Positions 45,371 to 53,989 of a stretch of DNA of 64,000 nucleotides are shown piece after piece. Below the pieces are notes generated by a model. The model ran no database searches and was not told where the DNA came from. It saw nothing but the letters and a program-made list of their open reading frames with translations. How positions within the stretch are numbered: the first letter of the stretch is position 1; each line of letters opens with the position of its first letter. The stretch comes from Anaeromyxobacter paludicola (GTDB taxonomy: Bacteria > Myxococcota > Myxococcia > Myxococcales > Anaeromyxobacteraceae): the NCBI RefSeq assembly GCF_023169965.1, contig NZ_AP025592.1, positions 1,612,001 through 1,676,000 on the forward strand, written 5' to 3'. The translations under genes were made by a program, and so were the position numbers.

Positions 45371-45843
45371 GCGCCGGCGGCTGGGCGGTCTGGGGCTTCG
45401 TGGCCACGGCCCTCTTCACCGGGCTCATGGCCGGCAGCCAGGGGCTCGGGCTCACGCGCATGAACGTGCCCTTCATGCTCGGCACCCTCTTCACGCCCGA
45501 GCGGTCGCGGGCCAAGGTGATCGGGGCGGCCGTCCACCTCGCGAACGGGTGGGCGCTGGCGCTCTTCTACGCGGCGGCGCTCCGGCTCTGGGGCGGCGCG
45601 ACCTGGTGGCGCGGCGCGCTCCTCGGGCTCGGCCACGCCGCCTTCGTGCTGACCGTGGTGATGCCGCTCCTCCCCGGGGTGCACCCGCGCATGGCGAGCG
45701 AGCAGCACGGGCCGGAGGCGGGGCGCCTGCTCGAGCCGCCGGGCTTCCTCGCGCTGCACTACGGCTGGCAGACGCCGCTCTGGGTGGTCCTCGGGCACCT
45801 GGCCTACGGCCTCGTGCTCGGGCACTTCCTCCCCGGGCCGTGA
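45367..45843 (+). CDS. Four-helix membrane protein of unknown function
   Basis: 158 residues from a GTG that overlaps the GH15 stop. Hydrophobic segments lie near 5-25, 55-72, 80-98 and 130-150. AVWGFVATALFTGLMAGSQGLGLTRMNVPFMLGTLFTP and the later GHAAFVLTVVMPLLPGVHPRM recur in uncharacterised bacterial membrane proteins. Translational coupling to glucoamylase is the only functional hint. Confidence 0.75.
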   Translation: MSAGGWAVWGFVATALFTGLMAGSQGLGLTRMNVPFMLGTLFTPERSRAKVIGAAVHLANGWALALFYAAALRLWGGATWWRGALLGLGHAAFVLTVVMPLLPGVHPRMASEQHGPEAGRLLEPPGFLALHYGWQTPLWVVLGHLAYGLVLGHFLPGP

Positions 45844-45911
45844 ACGGGTGCGACCCGGGGCTCCGGCCCGTTGCCCCGGCGGAACCTATCTTGGTCGTGA
45901 GGAGGGCGGGG

Positions 45912-46994
45912 GTGGCGCGGGAGAGCGGGCACCGGACGCGCCGGCGAGGCTGGCTGATCGCCCTGGGGGTGCTCGTGCTCCTCCTCGTCGCGGGGCGCGT
46001 CGCGCTCAACCCGCTCGCGGCGGCGCGGGTGCGCCACCAGCTCTCGCAGCTCCGGGGGATGACGGTCACCTTCTCGGACCTGTCGCTCTCGGTCTTCCGG
46101 CTCCACGCCGACATCCGCGATCTCAAGATCGTGAAGCGCTCCGCAGGCGGCGCGGCGAAGCCCATCCTCTACGTCCGCGACCTCTCGGCCGGGCTCTACT
46201 GGCGGCAGCTCTTCCACGGCCACGTGGTCGGCTGGGCCACCTTCGAGCGGCCCAAGGTGAACCTCATCGCCGCGAAGTCGAAGTCGCAGCAGCAGACCGA
46301 GTTCCCGGACATCGCCGCCCAGCTCCAGAAGCTGAGCGCGTTCCGGCTCGACCGGCTCGAGGTGAAGGACGGTGAGCTCACCTTCACCGACGCCACCGAG
46401 GCGGAGCGGGCCGAGCTCTGGCTCCACGGGGTCGCGCTCACGGTGGAGAACGTGGCGACCCGCCCCGCGCTGCAGCGCGGCTCCCCCACGGTGCTCGCCA
46501 TGTCCGGCACCCTCCAGCGGACCGGCCAGCTCTCGGTCTACGCCAGCGCCGACCCGCTCGCGAAGGGGCTCACCTTCGCCGGGCAGGCGCGGCTGACCGG
46601 CCTCGATCTCCGCGAGCTCGCCTCCTTCCTCGCTGCCAAGAGCGGGCTCGAGCCGGCCAAGGGGACCCTGGACCTCTCGGTCCGGTTCGCGGCCGAGAGC
46701 GGCAAGATCACGGGTGGGCTCCGGCCGGTCCTCAAGGACCCGTCGGTGAAAGCGAAGCCCGACGCCGGGCTCTTCAAGCGGCTCGAGGCGGCGGTGGCCG
46801 ACGTCGCGCTCGACCTCTTTTCCGACCGGGTGCCGGGCCGGCACGCCGTCGCCACCACCATCCCGATCCGCGGGGACGTGAGCGACCCCAAGGCACAGGT
46901 CTGGCCGACCATCTTCGGCGTGCTCCGGAACGCCTTCGTCACCGGCGTCATGAACTCGGTGGCGGGGCTCCCGCCCCGCGCGGACAAGGGGTGA
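45912..46994 (+). CDS. DUF748/AsmA-like membrane-anchored protein
   Basis: 360 residues. The GTG at 45912 was chosen because GGAGG ends 6 bases before it. One N-terminal membrane helix (WLIALGVLVLLLVAGRVAL) is followed by a periplasmic beta-rich region with the DUF748 pattern (VTFSDLSLSVFRLHADIRDLKI; then RLDRLEVKDGELTFTDAT). AsmA-like proteins bridge the envelope or shape the outer membrane. The PG-binding lipoprotein follows after 3 bp. Confidence 0.78.
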   Translation: MARESGHRTRRRGWLIALGVLVLLLVAGRVALNPLAAARVRHQLSQLRGMTVTFSDLSLSVFRLHADIRDLKIVKRSAGGAAKPILYVRDLSAGLYWRQLFHGHVVGWATFERPKVNLIAAKSKSQQQTEFPDIAAQLQKLSAFRLDRLEVKDGELTFTDATEAERAELWLHGVALTVENVATRPALQRGSPTVLAMSGTLQRTGQLSVYASADPLAKGLTFAGQARLTGLDLRELASFLAAKSGLEPAKGTLDLSVRFAAESGKITGGLRPVLKDPSVKAKPDAGLFKRLEAAVADVALDLFSDRVPGRHAVATTIPIRGDVSDPKAQVWPTIFGVLRNAFVTGVMNSVAGLPPRADKG

Positions 46995-46997
46995 AGC

Positions 46998-47447
46998 ATG
47001 ACGCGCCGCTCCCTCGCGCTGGCCGTCGCCCTCGCCTGCGCCCACTCCCGGCACGTGGGGCAGTCCCAGGAAGGGAGCTCGGCCGAGAGCGCGCCGGCCG
47101 ACAGCGCCCGGGCCCACGCCCGTCGCGCGCCCAAGCTCCCGCCGCGCCAGGGCCGCCCGCCCATCGCCGCCTCGCCCGACGCCATGCTCGCGCCGGGCGG
47201 TGCCACGAAGATCCAGGACGCGCTCGCGTCGCGCGGCCTCTTCCACGGCCAGAAGAGCGGGAAGATCGACACGGAGACCAGCGGGGCGCTGAAGCGCTTC
47301 CAGGCGCGGGAGGGGCTCGCCGCGACCGGCGCGCCGGATCACGAGACGCTGCAGCGGCTCGGCCTCGACCCGAAGCAGGTCTTCCAGACCAACCCCGGCG
47401 GGGACGAGGTCCGGAAGGGCGAGCTGGAGAGAAAAGGCGAAAAATAG
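46998..47447 (+). CDS. Peptidoglycan-binding domain (PGB1) exported protein
   Basis: 149 residues. A short signal (RRSLALAVALACAHS) has a lipobox-like LACA. An Ala/Pro-rich linker precedes one PG-binding_1 domain: TKIQDALASRGLFHGQKSGKIDTETSGALKRFQAREGLAATGAPDHETLQRLGL. It is likely an envelope protein acting with the DUF748 protein encoded just upstream. Confidence 0.82.
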   Translation: MTRRSLALAVALACAHSRHVGQSQEGSSAESAPADSARAHARRAPKLPPRQGRPPIAASPDAMLAPGGATKIQDALASRGLFHGQKSGKIDTETSGALKRFQAREGLAATGAPDHETLQRLGLDPKQVFQTNPGGDEVRKGELERKGEK

Positions 47448-47579
47448 AGTGGATTGGCCCGTGAACGTGGGGTCTCCCGTTGGGTCTCCAGTGGCCGGGC
47501 GGGTTGCCACGCGCGACGGGAATGCACAGGTTCGCTCCTCGGGGGAACCGCCGGTCGGCTCCCAGACAAGGACTCGGAC

Positions 47580-47837
47580 GTGCAAGCCGTCGAGACATCG
47601 CCCTTCCGGGCGAAAGAGCGCGTGCATCCGGTGCGCTGCCCGCTCTGCGGCGAGGACTTCAACCTCCTGGCCGCCCCCTGGTGCGGCTGCAGTCACGGCC
47701 ACCCCTCGAAGATCTGCCCGCACTGCGGGGACTGCCTCTGCAGCCTCCCCGACTACGGCCGGCCCGCGCTCTGGATGGATCCACCCGCCGCGCTCCGCTC
47801 CTCGGGGTTCGAGAAGCTGTTCGTGTACTACCTGTAG
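47580..47837 (+). CDS. Small zinc-ribbon protein
   Basis: 85 residues from the GTG at 47580 (AAGGA 8 bases upstream); the frame is open further upstream but not conserved-looking. Cys pairs CPLCGEDF and WCGCSHGHPSKICPHCGDCLC form two zinc-binding knuckles, followed by LPDYGRPALWMDPPAALRSSGFEKLFVYYL. Function unknown. The STAS-like gene follows 17 bp later. Confidence 0.65.
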   Translation: MQAVETSPFRAKERVHPVRCPLCGEDFNLLAAPWCGCSHGHPSKICPHCGDCLCSLPDYGRPALWMDPPAALRSSGFEKLFVYYL

Positions 47838-47854
47838 CTCGAGGTCCCTCCGTC

Positions 47855-48193
47855 ATGGCTTGCGACATCGTCCGGGAGCGCGAAGGCGACCGGGTGACTC
47901 TCCGTGTCTCCGGTGAATTCGATCGCGGCAGCGCCTGGTCGCTCCGCGAGCTCCTGCAGGAGGAGAAGGCGCCGATCTTCGCGCTCGATTTCAGCCTCGT
48001 CCGCGAGTTCTCGGACATCGCGGTGGCCGTGCTGGCGCGCGCCCTCACCGAGCTCACGCGGCCCTGCGTCCTTCGCGGCCTGCGGCAGCACCAGCTGCGC
48101 ATCTTCCGCTACTGCGGCGTGAAGGTGGACGAGGAGACCTCCATCACCGGCGAGGCCGCCCGCTCGACCGAGGCCGCGCACCACCACCGCTGA
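47855..48193 (+). CDS. STAS-like domain protein
   Basis: 112 residues. The sequence alternates beta and alpha as in anti-sigma-factor antagonists: DRVTLRVSGEFDRGSAWSLRELL, FALDFSLVREFSDIAVAVLARALTEL, then HQLRIFRYCGVKVDEE. The usual phospho-Ser position is held by SDIA. It may belong to a partner-switching pathway, but no kinase or sigma factor is adjacent. It converges on the M48 protease gene. Confidence 0.65.
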   Translation: MACDIVREREGDRVTLRVSGEFDRGSAWSLRELLQEEKAPIFALDFSLVREFSDIAVAVLARALTELTRPCVLRGLRQHQLRIFRYCGVKVDEETSITGEAARSTEAAHHHR

Positions 48194-48197
48194 ACGC

Positions 48198-49085
48198 TCA
48201 GCCCCCCGGCTTCCCGGCCTGGGGCGCGCCCGCGGGCGGCTGTCCGGCGCCCGCCGCGGCGGGTCCCGAGCGCTGCTGCAGCCGCGCCTTGATGCGCGCC
48301 TGCTGCTCGGGATCGCGCTCGCTGCCGCCGAGGTGGTGCTCCGCGATGTAGGCGTTCACCCGCGCGATCCGGTCGGGCGTGGCCGGGTGATCGGAGAGGA
48401 AGGCGAGCGCCTTCGGCTGGTTCCCCTCCATCGACTTGAGCTTCTCGAAGAAGTGCACGATCCCGTGCGGATCGAACCCGGCCGCGCTGGCGTAGCGCGC
48501 GCCGTACTCGTCGGCCTCCGACTCGTCGCCCCGGCTGTTCGCGAGCATGAGCCCCTTCCCGCCGGCCCCGGCCACGAGCTGGCTCGCGAGCGACGGGTTC
48601 TTGCCGAGGGCGAGCGCCGCCACCGCCTGGAGGCCGTAGGCGTCCACCATCTGCCGCGCCGAGTGGCGGGCCACCACGTGCCCGGCCTCGTGCGAGAGCA
48701 CGCCGGCCACCTGCGACGCGTCGTCGGCCGCGAGCAGGAGGCCGGAGTAGACGTACAGGTAGCCCCCCGGCGTCGCGAAGGCGTTCACGGTCCTGGGGTC
48801 GTCGATCACCTGCACCGTCCAGTCCACGCCGGGCCGGTCCTTCTTCGCGAACGGCAGGATCCGGTCGGTGATCGACTTCACGTAGGAGACGACCTCGGGG
48901 TCCTGCAGGTAGCGGACCTTCTCCTGCGTCTCGAGCTGCTGCTTCACGTGCAGCCCGAGCTGCTTCTCCTGCTCGTCCGAGACGAGCGCCTTCGCCGCGG
49001 AGGTCTCGAGACCTGCCCGCTGCTGCGCGGAGCACGCCACGAGAGCCGCCGCGGCGAAGGCCAGCCGGCGCGACGCCCCCCTCAT
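48198..49085 (-). CDS. M48 family metalloprotease lipoprotein
   Basis: 295 residues from the ATG at 49085. The lipobox is LVACS (Cys18). Zinc motif HEAGH at 132-136 with the downstream Glu in DESEADEYGARYA. NAFATPGGYLYVYSGLL precedes it, as in the Oma1/BepA-type quality-control proteases. The C-terminal tail is Pro/Gly-rich. Predicted to work on outer-membrane or periplasmic proteins. Confidence 0.9.
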   Translation of the reverse strand: MRGASRRLAFAAAALVACSAQQRAGLETSAAKALVSDEQEKQLGLHVKQQLETQEKVRYLQDPEVVSYVKSITDRILPFAKKDRPGVDWTVQVIDDPRTVNAFATPGGYLYVYSGLLLAADDASQVAGVLSHEAGHVVARHSARQMVDAYGLQAVAALALGKNPSLASQLVAGAGGKGLMLANSRGDESEADEYGARYASAAGFDPHGIVHFFEKLKSMEGNQPKALAFLSDHPATPDRIARVNAYIAEHHLGGSERDPEQQARIKARLQQRSGPAAAGAGQPPAGAPQAGKPGG

Positions 49086-49093
49086 CGCGCCGG

Positions 49094-49246
49094 TCAGACC
49101 GTGGCCGCGCCGCGGCGGAGCACCGCGAAGATGAGGCTGATGACCGCGAGCACGAGCAGCAGGTGGATCCACCAACCCATCGTGGCGCCGCTCACCATGC
49201 CGAGCGCCCACAACACGAACAGGATGATCGTGACGGTCCAGAGCAT
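49094..49246 (-). CDS. Tiny DUF5670/lmo0937-type membrane protein
   Basis: 50 residues, too short for usual length cut-offs. Strong ribosome site AAAGGAG before the ATG at 49246. Two hydrophobic segments: TVTIILFVLWALGMVSG and WIHLLLVLAVISLIFAVL, the layout of the lmo0937/DUF5670 family, often stress-linked. It ends 8 bp before the M48 protease start, so both are probably on one transcript. Confidence 0.8.
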   Translation of the reverse strand: MLWTVTIILFVLWALGMVSGATMGWWIHLLLVLAVISLIFAVLRRGAATV

Positions 49247-49399
49247 GCAGGACTCCTTTCACGAGAAACGCTAGCCATCCGAGCGAAGCGGGGCGACCTG
49301 GAGCCCCCGGCCGGCGGCCCGGAGAGCGGGCGGGCGTTCGGGCCCGGCGTTTGCGGCGCCACGCCCGAGGAAGGAACTTGCCGCGGAGGAGGTCGAGGC

Positions 49400-50281
49400 A
49401 TGCCCAGGGCCATCTGGAGCGGCGCGGTCAGCTTCGGGCTGGTGAACATCCCGGTGAAGCTCTACAGCGCCGTGTCGCACAAGGAGGTGCGCTTCCACAT
49501 GCTGCACGACGCCGACGGCTCCCGGATCGAGCTGCACCGGGTCTGCGCGGCGGAGGGGAAGGAGGTCCCTTACGAGCACGTGGTGAAGGGCTACGAGGTG
49601 GCGCCGCACCGCTACGTGACCGTGACCCGCGAGGAGCTGGAGGCGGCCGACCCCCGCGGCAGCCGGACCATCGACATCGAGGAGTTCGTCGGCCTCGGGG
49701 AGATCGACCCCATCTACTACGACGCCACCTACCACCTGGGTCCGGACAAGGGCGCGGCGCGCCCTTACGCGCTCCTCCTCGAGGCGATGAGGAGGAGCGG
49801 CAAGGTGGCCCTGGGGCGGTTCGTCATGCGCACCAAGGAGTCGCTGTGCGTGCTCCGCCCGATGGGGCAGGGGCTGGCGCTCTCCACCATGAACTACGCC
49901 GACGAGGTGGTGCCCCAGGAGGACCTCGGCCTGCCCGAGCACGACGCCCCCGCGCCGAGAGAGCTCGCCATGGCCGAGCAGCTCGTCGGCTCGCTCGCCG
50001 CGAGCTTCGACCCGGCGAAGTACAAGGACCGCTACCGCGAGAAGGTGCTCGCGCTGGTCGAGAAGAAGGCCGCCGGCGAGGAGATCGTGGCCGCGCCCTC
50101 GGAGCAGCCGGCCAAGGTGGTCAACCTCGCCGACGCGCTCGCCGCGAGCCTCGCCGCCGCGCGGACCCGGAAGGCCGGGCCCTCGCCGGAGGAGGCGCCC
50201 CCGGCCGGCGAGCGGCGCCACCGGACGGCGGAGGCGGCGCACGTCGCGAAGCGCAAGCCGCGGAAGCGGGGCAACGGGTGA
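49400..50281 (+). CDS. ku: Ku DNA end-binding protein
   Basis: 293 residues. RAIWSGAVSFGLVNIPVKLYSA is the classic bacterial Ku start. VPYEHVVKGYEV, DPIYYDATYHLGPDKGAARPYALL and the core strand LCVLRPMGQGLALSTMNYADEV follow. A Lys/Arg-rich tail (VAKRKPRKRGNG) fits the C-terminal region that recruits LigD. GAGGAGG lies 9 bp upstream. The stop overlaps the next gene (GTGA). Confidence 0.95.
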   Translation: MPRAIWSGAVSFGLVNIPVKLYSAVSHKEVRFHMLHDADGSRIELHRVCAAEGKEVPYEHVVKGYEVAPHRYVTVTREELEAADPRGSRTIDIEEFVGLGEIDPIYYDATYHLGPDKGAARPYALLLEAMRRSGKVALGRFVMRTKESLCVLRPMGQGLALSTMNYADEVVPQEDLGLPEHDAPAPRELAMAEQLVGSLAASFDPAKYKDRYREKVLALVEKKAAGEEIVAAPSEQPAKVVNLADALAASLAAARTRKAGPSPEEAPPAGERRHRTAEAAHVAKRKPRKRGNG

Positions 50282-51243
50282 CCGCGCGCGAGGGCGTGGA
50301 GGTCGAGCTCGACGGGCGGCGGCTGCGGCTGTCGAACCTCGACAAGGTCTTCTACCCGGCCTCCGGCTTCACCAAGGGCCAGATCATCGACTACTACACC
50401 CGCGTCGCGCCGGCCCTGCTGCCCCACCTCCGTGCGCGCCCCCTCACCCTGAAGCGCTACCCGGAGGGCGTGGACGGCCCGTTCTTCTACGAGAAGCGCT
50501 GCCCGCCGCACCGGCCGCGCTGGGTGCACACCGAGCCGGTCTGGAGCGAGGGGAACCAGGAGGACATCCACTTCTGCGTGGCCGACGACGTCGCCACGCT
50601 GGTCTGGGCCGCCAACATCGCCGACCTCGAGCTGCACACCTCGCTCTCGCTGGCGCGCTCCATCGAGCGCCCCACCATGATGGTCTTCGACCTCGACCCC
50701 GGCGCGCCGGCCGACGTGGTGCAGTGCTGCGAGGTGGGGCTCCTCTTGCGCGAGCTCTTCCGGGAGCTCGGGCTCGAGGCCTGGCCCAAGACGAGCGGCT
50801 CGAAGGGGCTCCAGGTCTACGTCCCGCTCAACCGGCCCGGCGCGACCTACGAGCGCACCAAGTCGTTCGCGCGCGCGGTGGCGGAGCTGCTCGAGCAGCG
50901 GCGCCCGGACCTCGTGGTCTCGTCGATGAAGAAGGCGCTCCGCGCCGGCAAGGTGCTCGTGGACTGGAGCCAGAACGACCGCTCCAAGACCACCGTCTGC
51001 GTCTACTCGCTGCGGGCCCGGGAGCGGCCCACGGTGAGCACGCCGGTCACCTGGGCGGAGGTCGAGGGCGCCTCCCGGGAGCGCCGGGGCGGCCTCCTGG
51101 TGTTCGAGGCCGGCGAGGTGCTCCGGCGGATCGAGGAGCGCGGCGACCTCTTCGCGCCGGTGCTCGAGCTGCAGCAGGACCTGCCCCCGCTCGGCGAGGA
51201 GGCGCCGGCCCCGCCGCGGCGCGCGCGGCGGCGGCTGCACTAG
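50278..51243 (+). CDS. LigD polymerase domain, stand-alone
   Basis: 321 residues from a GTG overlapping the ku stop. It matches the archaeo-eukaryotic primase-type LigD polymerase: RLSNLDKVFYPASGFTKGQIIDYY, FFYEKRCPPHRPRWV, catalytic DLDPGAPADV, then TSGSKGLQVYVPL and VLVDWSQNDRSKTTVCVYSLR. It fills and extends broken ends during NHEJ. It is separate from the phosphoesterase-ligase part, encoded 1.2 kb away on the other strand. Confidence 0.92.
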   Translation: MTAREGVEVELDGRRLRLSNLDKVFYPASGFTKGQIIDYYTRVAPALLPHLRARPLTLKRYPEGVDGPFFYEKRCPPHRPRWVHTEPVWSEGNQEDIHFCVADDVATLVWAANIADLELHTSLSLARSIERPTMMVFDLDPGAPADVVQCCEVGLLLRELFRELGLEAWPKTSGSKGLQVYVPLNRPGATYERTKSFARAVAELLEQRRPDLVVSSMKKALRAGKVLVDWSQNDRSKTTVCVYSLRARERPTVSTPVTWAEVEGASRERRGGLLVFEAGEVLRRIEERGDLFAPVLELQQDLPPLGEEAPAPPRRARRRLH

Positions 51244-51503
51244 CCGCGACACCGTCCGCACTGCCGGCGGAACGACGCCGCGGCGCCGCCCGGTCTCCCC
51301 GGCGGCGCCGCGGCCCCCCCTCCCCAGCGACCGGCCCCGCGAGCACGTCGCGCCGGCCCGGCCCACAGAGGAAGCTGGAGTGCGTCCGCCCGTGCCGCAA
51401 GCGCCGCCGCCGATCCCTCTTCGAGAAGGGGACGGGCGAGCCGGCCCTCGCCACGTGCGCCGCGACGGCCGTGGCTAGCTTGTAGCGGCGGAGGGGGAAG
51501 GCC

Positions 51504-51944
51504 ATGGCAGAGATTCCCAGCACCGCGCGGGCGAGGCCCGTGCCGCCCGGCGCCGCGGGGATGCCGCGGCAGCTCTCCACCCGCGACCTCGTCACCGAGC
51601 TCGCCCGCAAGGCCTCGCAGCTCGCGCGCAAGGAGGTCGAGCTCGCGAAGAGCGAGCTGCGCGCCGATCTCAAGACCGAGATCTCCATGGCGAGCGGCCT
51701 CGGCATCGCCGGCGTCTGCGCCCTGCTCACGGTGGCGATGCTCCTCGTCGCCCTGGTGCTCGGGCTGGCCGAGGCCGGCGTCTGGAGCGGCTGGCTCGGC
51801 GCCCTGATCGTGGCGGCGGTGGTGCTCGCCATCGGCACGGTGGCCGGGCTCGTCGGGTGGGCCAGGCGGGTGCGGACGCCGCTCGCGGCCACCCGGCGCA
51901 CGCTCCAGGACGACCTGCGGTTCGCGAAGGAGAGGATCACATGA
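51504..51944 (+). CDS. Holin superfamily III-like (PF07332) membrane protein
   Basis: 146 residues. An amphipathic N-terminal helix (LVTELARKASQLARKEVELAKSELR) precedes two membrane segments (IAGVCALLTVAMLLVALVLGL and GALIVAAVVLAIGTVAGLVGW). Despite the family name, such proteins are common chromosomal membrane proteins. Stop and next ATG overlap (ATGA). No phage genes are near. Confidence 0.8.
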   Translation: MAEIPSTARARPVPPGAAGMPRQLSTRDLVTELARKASQLARKEVELAKSELRADLKTEISMASGLGIAGVCALLTVAMLLVALVLGLAEAGVWSGWLGALIVAAVVLAIGTVAGLVGWARRVRTPLAATRRTLQDDLRFAKERIT

Positions 51945-52387
51945 GCGAGAGCCCACGGCGCCACGCCCGCGAGCTCGAGGGGGAGATCGAGTCGCTCCGC
52001 GGGGAGCTCGGGGACCTCGTCTCCGAGCTCGACCGGCGCCGCCACGAGCTGCTCGACCTCCGGCTGCAGCTGCGGCGCCACCCGGTGGCGTTCGGGGTGG
52101 CCGGGGTGAGCGTGGTGCTGGTGCTCGGCGGCGCGGTGGCGGTGATGGTCAACGCCCGCGAGCGCCGGCGGCGCCCCACCGAGCGCGCCCGGCGGCTCGG
52201 CAAGGCGCTCTCGCGGATGATCGACGCGCCGCACAAGGTGGCCCGAGAGCCGTCGGTCGGGGAGAAGATCCTGGCCGCCGCCGGGACCGCCGCCGCCTCG
52301 ATCCTGGTGAAGCGGCTCATGGACCGGGCCACGGCGCCGGTGGCCCGGGCGGCGCGCGAGGCCCGGGAGCCGCGCGCGATCCACTGA
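51941..52387 (+). CDS. DUF3618-like membrane protein
   Basis: 148 residues. A Glu/Arg-rich coiled coil (about 5-45) is followed by one membrane segment (VAFGVAGVSVVLVLGGAVAVMV) and a basic helical tail. It is coupled to the PF07332 gene; the two are regularly found together and may form a membrane complex of unknown role. Confidence 0.7.
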   Translation: MSESPRRHARELEGEIESLRGELGDLVSELDRRRHELLDLRLQLRRHPVAFGVAGVSVVLVLGGAVAVMVNARERRRRPTERARRLGKALSRMIDAPHKVAREPSVGEKILAAAGTAAASILVKRLMDRATAPVARAAREAREPRAIH

Positions 52388-52420
52388 GTGTAAGCGCCTG
52401 GGTGGCGCGGCGGGCGCGGG

Positions 52421-53941
52421 TCACCCCTCGCGGACGCACTCCTCCGGCCGCTTGTCGTCGCGCAGCCCCTGGAACGAGGGGTGGCGCAGCCGGCCGTCGG
52501 CGGTCCACTCGGTGAACGACACCTCGGCCACGAGCCGCGGCCGCACCCAGCGGGCCCCGCGGAGCCGCGGCGCGTCCGCCGCCGGCGGGGTCTCCACGGC
52601 GTCGGGCTCGAGCCGCGCCCGGAGCTCGCGGCGGACGGCGTCGGTGTACCCGGTCCCCACCTTCCCCGCGTAGACGAAGCCCCTGCCCTGCCGGACCGCG
52701 ACCAGGAGCGCCCCGATGGCCGGCTCGCCGGTGGTGATGGGCGTGTAGCCGATCACCGCGACCTCCTGGGAACCGGAGACCTTGAGCTTGAGCCAGTCGC
52801 GCGAGCGCCCGCCGCGGTACGGCGACCCGGCCCGCTTCGCGACGATCCCCTCGGCGCGCGCCTTGCGGGCGCGGGCCAGGGCCTCGGCCACGCTCCCCTC
52901 GACCGCCTCGGCGAGCAGGATGCCCGGGGGCGGGGCCGCGAGCAGGCTCGCGAGCAGCTCCTGGCGCTCCTCGAGCGGTCGGCCGCGGAGGTCCTCCCCC
53001 TCGTGCCACAGCAGGTCGAAGACGGCGTACCGGAGCTCGCCCGCGGCGCCCTGCAGGAGCTGGAAGCGCGAGACGCCCTTCGGGTCGAAGGCCACCACCT
53101 CCCCGTCGAGCACCGCCTCCCCGACCACGAGCCCCGCGAGCGCGCGCGCCACGCCCGGGAACCGCGCCGAGAGGTCGAGCCCGTTCCGGCTCTGGAGCGA
53201 CACCTGCCCCCCGGAGACGCCGGCCAGGGCGCGGAAGCCGTCGTACTTCACCTCCAGGCTCCAGGCGCCCTGCGCCTCCTCGGGCCGGGCCAGGGTGGCG
53301 AGCATGGGGGGCCAGACGCGCAGGAGCAGGTCCATCGGGGCCGGGTGGCGGGCCTTGAGCGTGCGCGCCGCCACCGGCCCCCGGGTCACCCTCCGGCCGC
53401 TCGTCACCGACTCGGGCCGCGCGGCCACCACGTCGAAGCCGGCGTCGGCCGCCTCGTCCTTGGCCTTGAAGAGGAGCCACTGCTCCTTCCCGCCCGCGGG
53501 CCGGGTCCGGACGAGGTGCCAGCGCCCGCGCAGCTTCTCGCCGTGCAGCTCGAGCGCGAGGTGCCCCTTCTGCCGCTGCCTCGAGGCCTGCCCGGGCGGC
53601 ACGGTCTCGTACCAGCCCCGGTCCCAGATGAGCGAGTCGCCCGCCCCGTACTCGCCGTCGGGGATGCGCCCCTCGAAGCCGCCGTAGGCGAGCGGGTGGT
53701 CCTCCGTCTGCACCGCGAGCCGCTTCTCCGAGGGGTCGTAGCTCGGCCCCTTCGGCACCGCCCAGCTCGCGAGGGCGCCGTCCATCTCGAGCCGCAGGTC
53801 GTAGTGCAGCCGCCGGGCGTGGTGCTTGTGCACCATGAAGCCGGGCGGGCCCTCGCCGCGCGGGCTGGGCGCGTCGGGAGCCGGTTCGGGGGTGACCCCG
53901 AAGTCGCGCTTCTGGCGGTAGGTGTCGAGGCGGCGCGCCAT
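52421..53941 (-). CDS. LigD 3'-phosphoesterase plus ATP-dependent ligase
   Basis: 506 residues. Residues about 30-150 form the phosphoesterase domain (FMVHKHHARRLHYDLRLEMDG, then WAVPKGPS and EYGAGDSLIWD). The ligase domain has motif I EVKYDGFRAL with the adenylated Lys, DGEVVAFDP (motif III region), GIVAKRAGSPY (motif IV) and WLKLK (motif V), plus the OB fold. The polymerase domain is absent; it is the separate gene at 50278. Ku, polymerase and ligase make a complete NHEJ set in two divergent-strand units. Confidence 0.93.
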   Translation of the reverse strand: MARRLDTYRQKRDFGVTPEPAPDAPSPRGEGPPGFMVHKHHARRLHYDLRLEMDGALASWAVPKGPSYDPSEKRLAVQTEDHPLAYGGFEGRIPDGEYGAGDSLIWDRGWYETVPPGQASRQRQKGHLALELHGEKLRGRWHLVRTRPAGGKEQWLLFKAKDEAADAGFDVVAARPESVTSGRRVTRGPVAARTLKARHPAPMDLLLRVWPPMLATLARPEEAQGAWSLEVKYDGFRALAGVSGGQVSLQSRNGLDLSARFPGVARALAGLVVGEAVLDGEVVAFDPKGVSRFQLLQGAAGELRYAVFDLLWHEGEDLRGRPLEERQELLASLLAAPPPGILLAEAVEGSVAEALARARKARAEGIVAKRAGSPYRGGRSRDWLKLKVSGSQEVAVIGYTPITTGEPAIGALLVAVRQGRGFVYAGKVGTGYTDAVRRELRARLEPDAVETPPAADAPRLRGARWVRPRLVAEVSFTEWTADGRLRHPSFQGLRDDKRPEECVREG

Positions 53942-53989
53942 CCTGGAGAAAGGATGCGCAGCGCCGCCGGCGGGCGCGGGCTCGGGCGG

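Noticed and set aside
51504-52387. Holin-family protein considered as a prophage marker
   Set aside because: PF07332 proteins are widespread chromosomal membrane proteins. No capsid, tail, lysin or integrase genes are nearby and base composition is that of the host.
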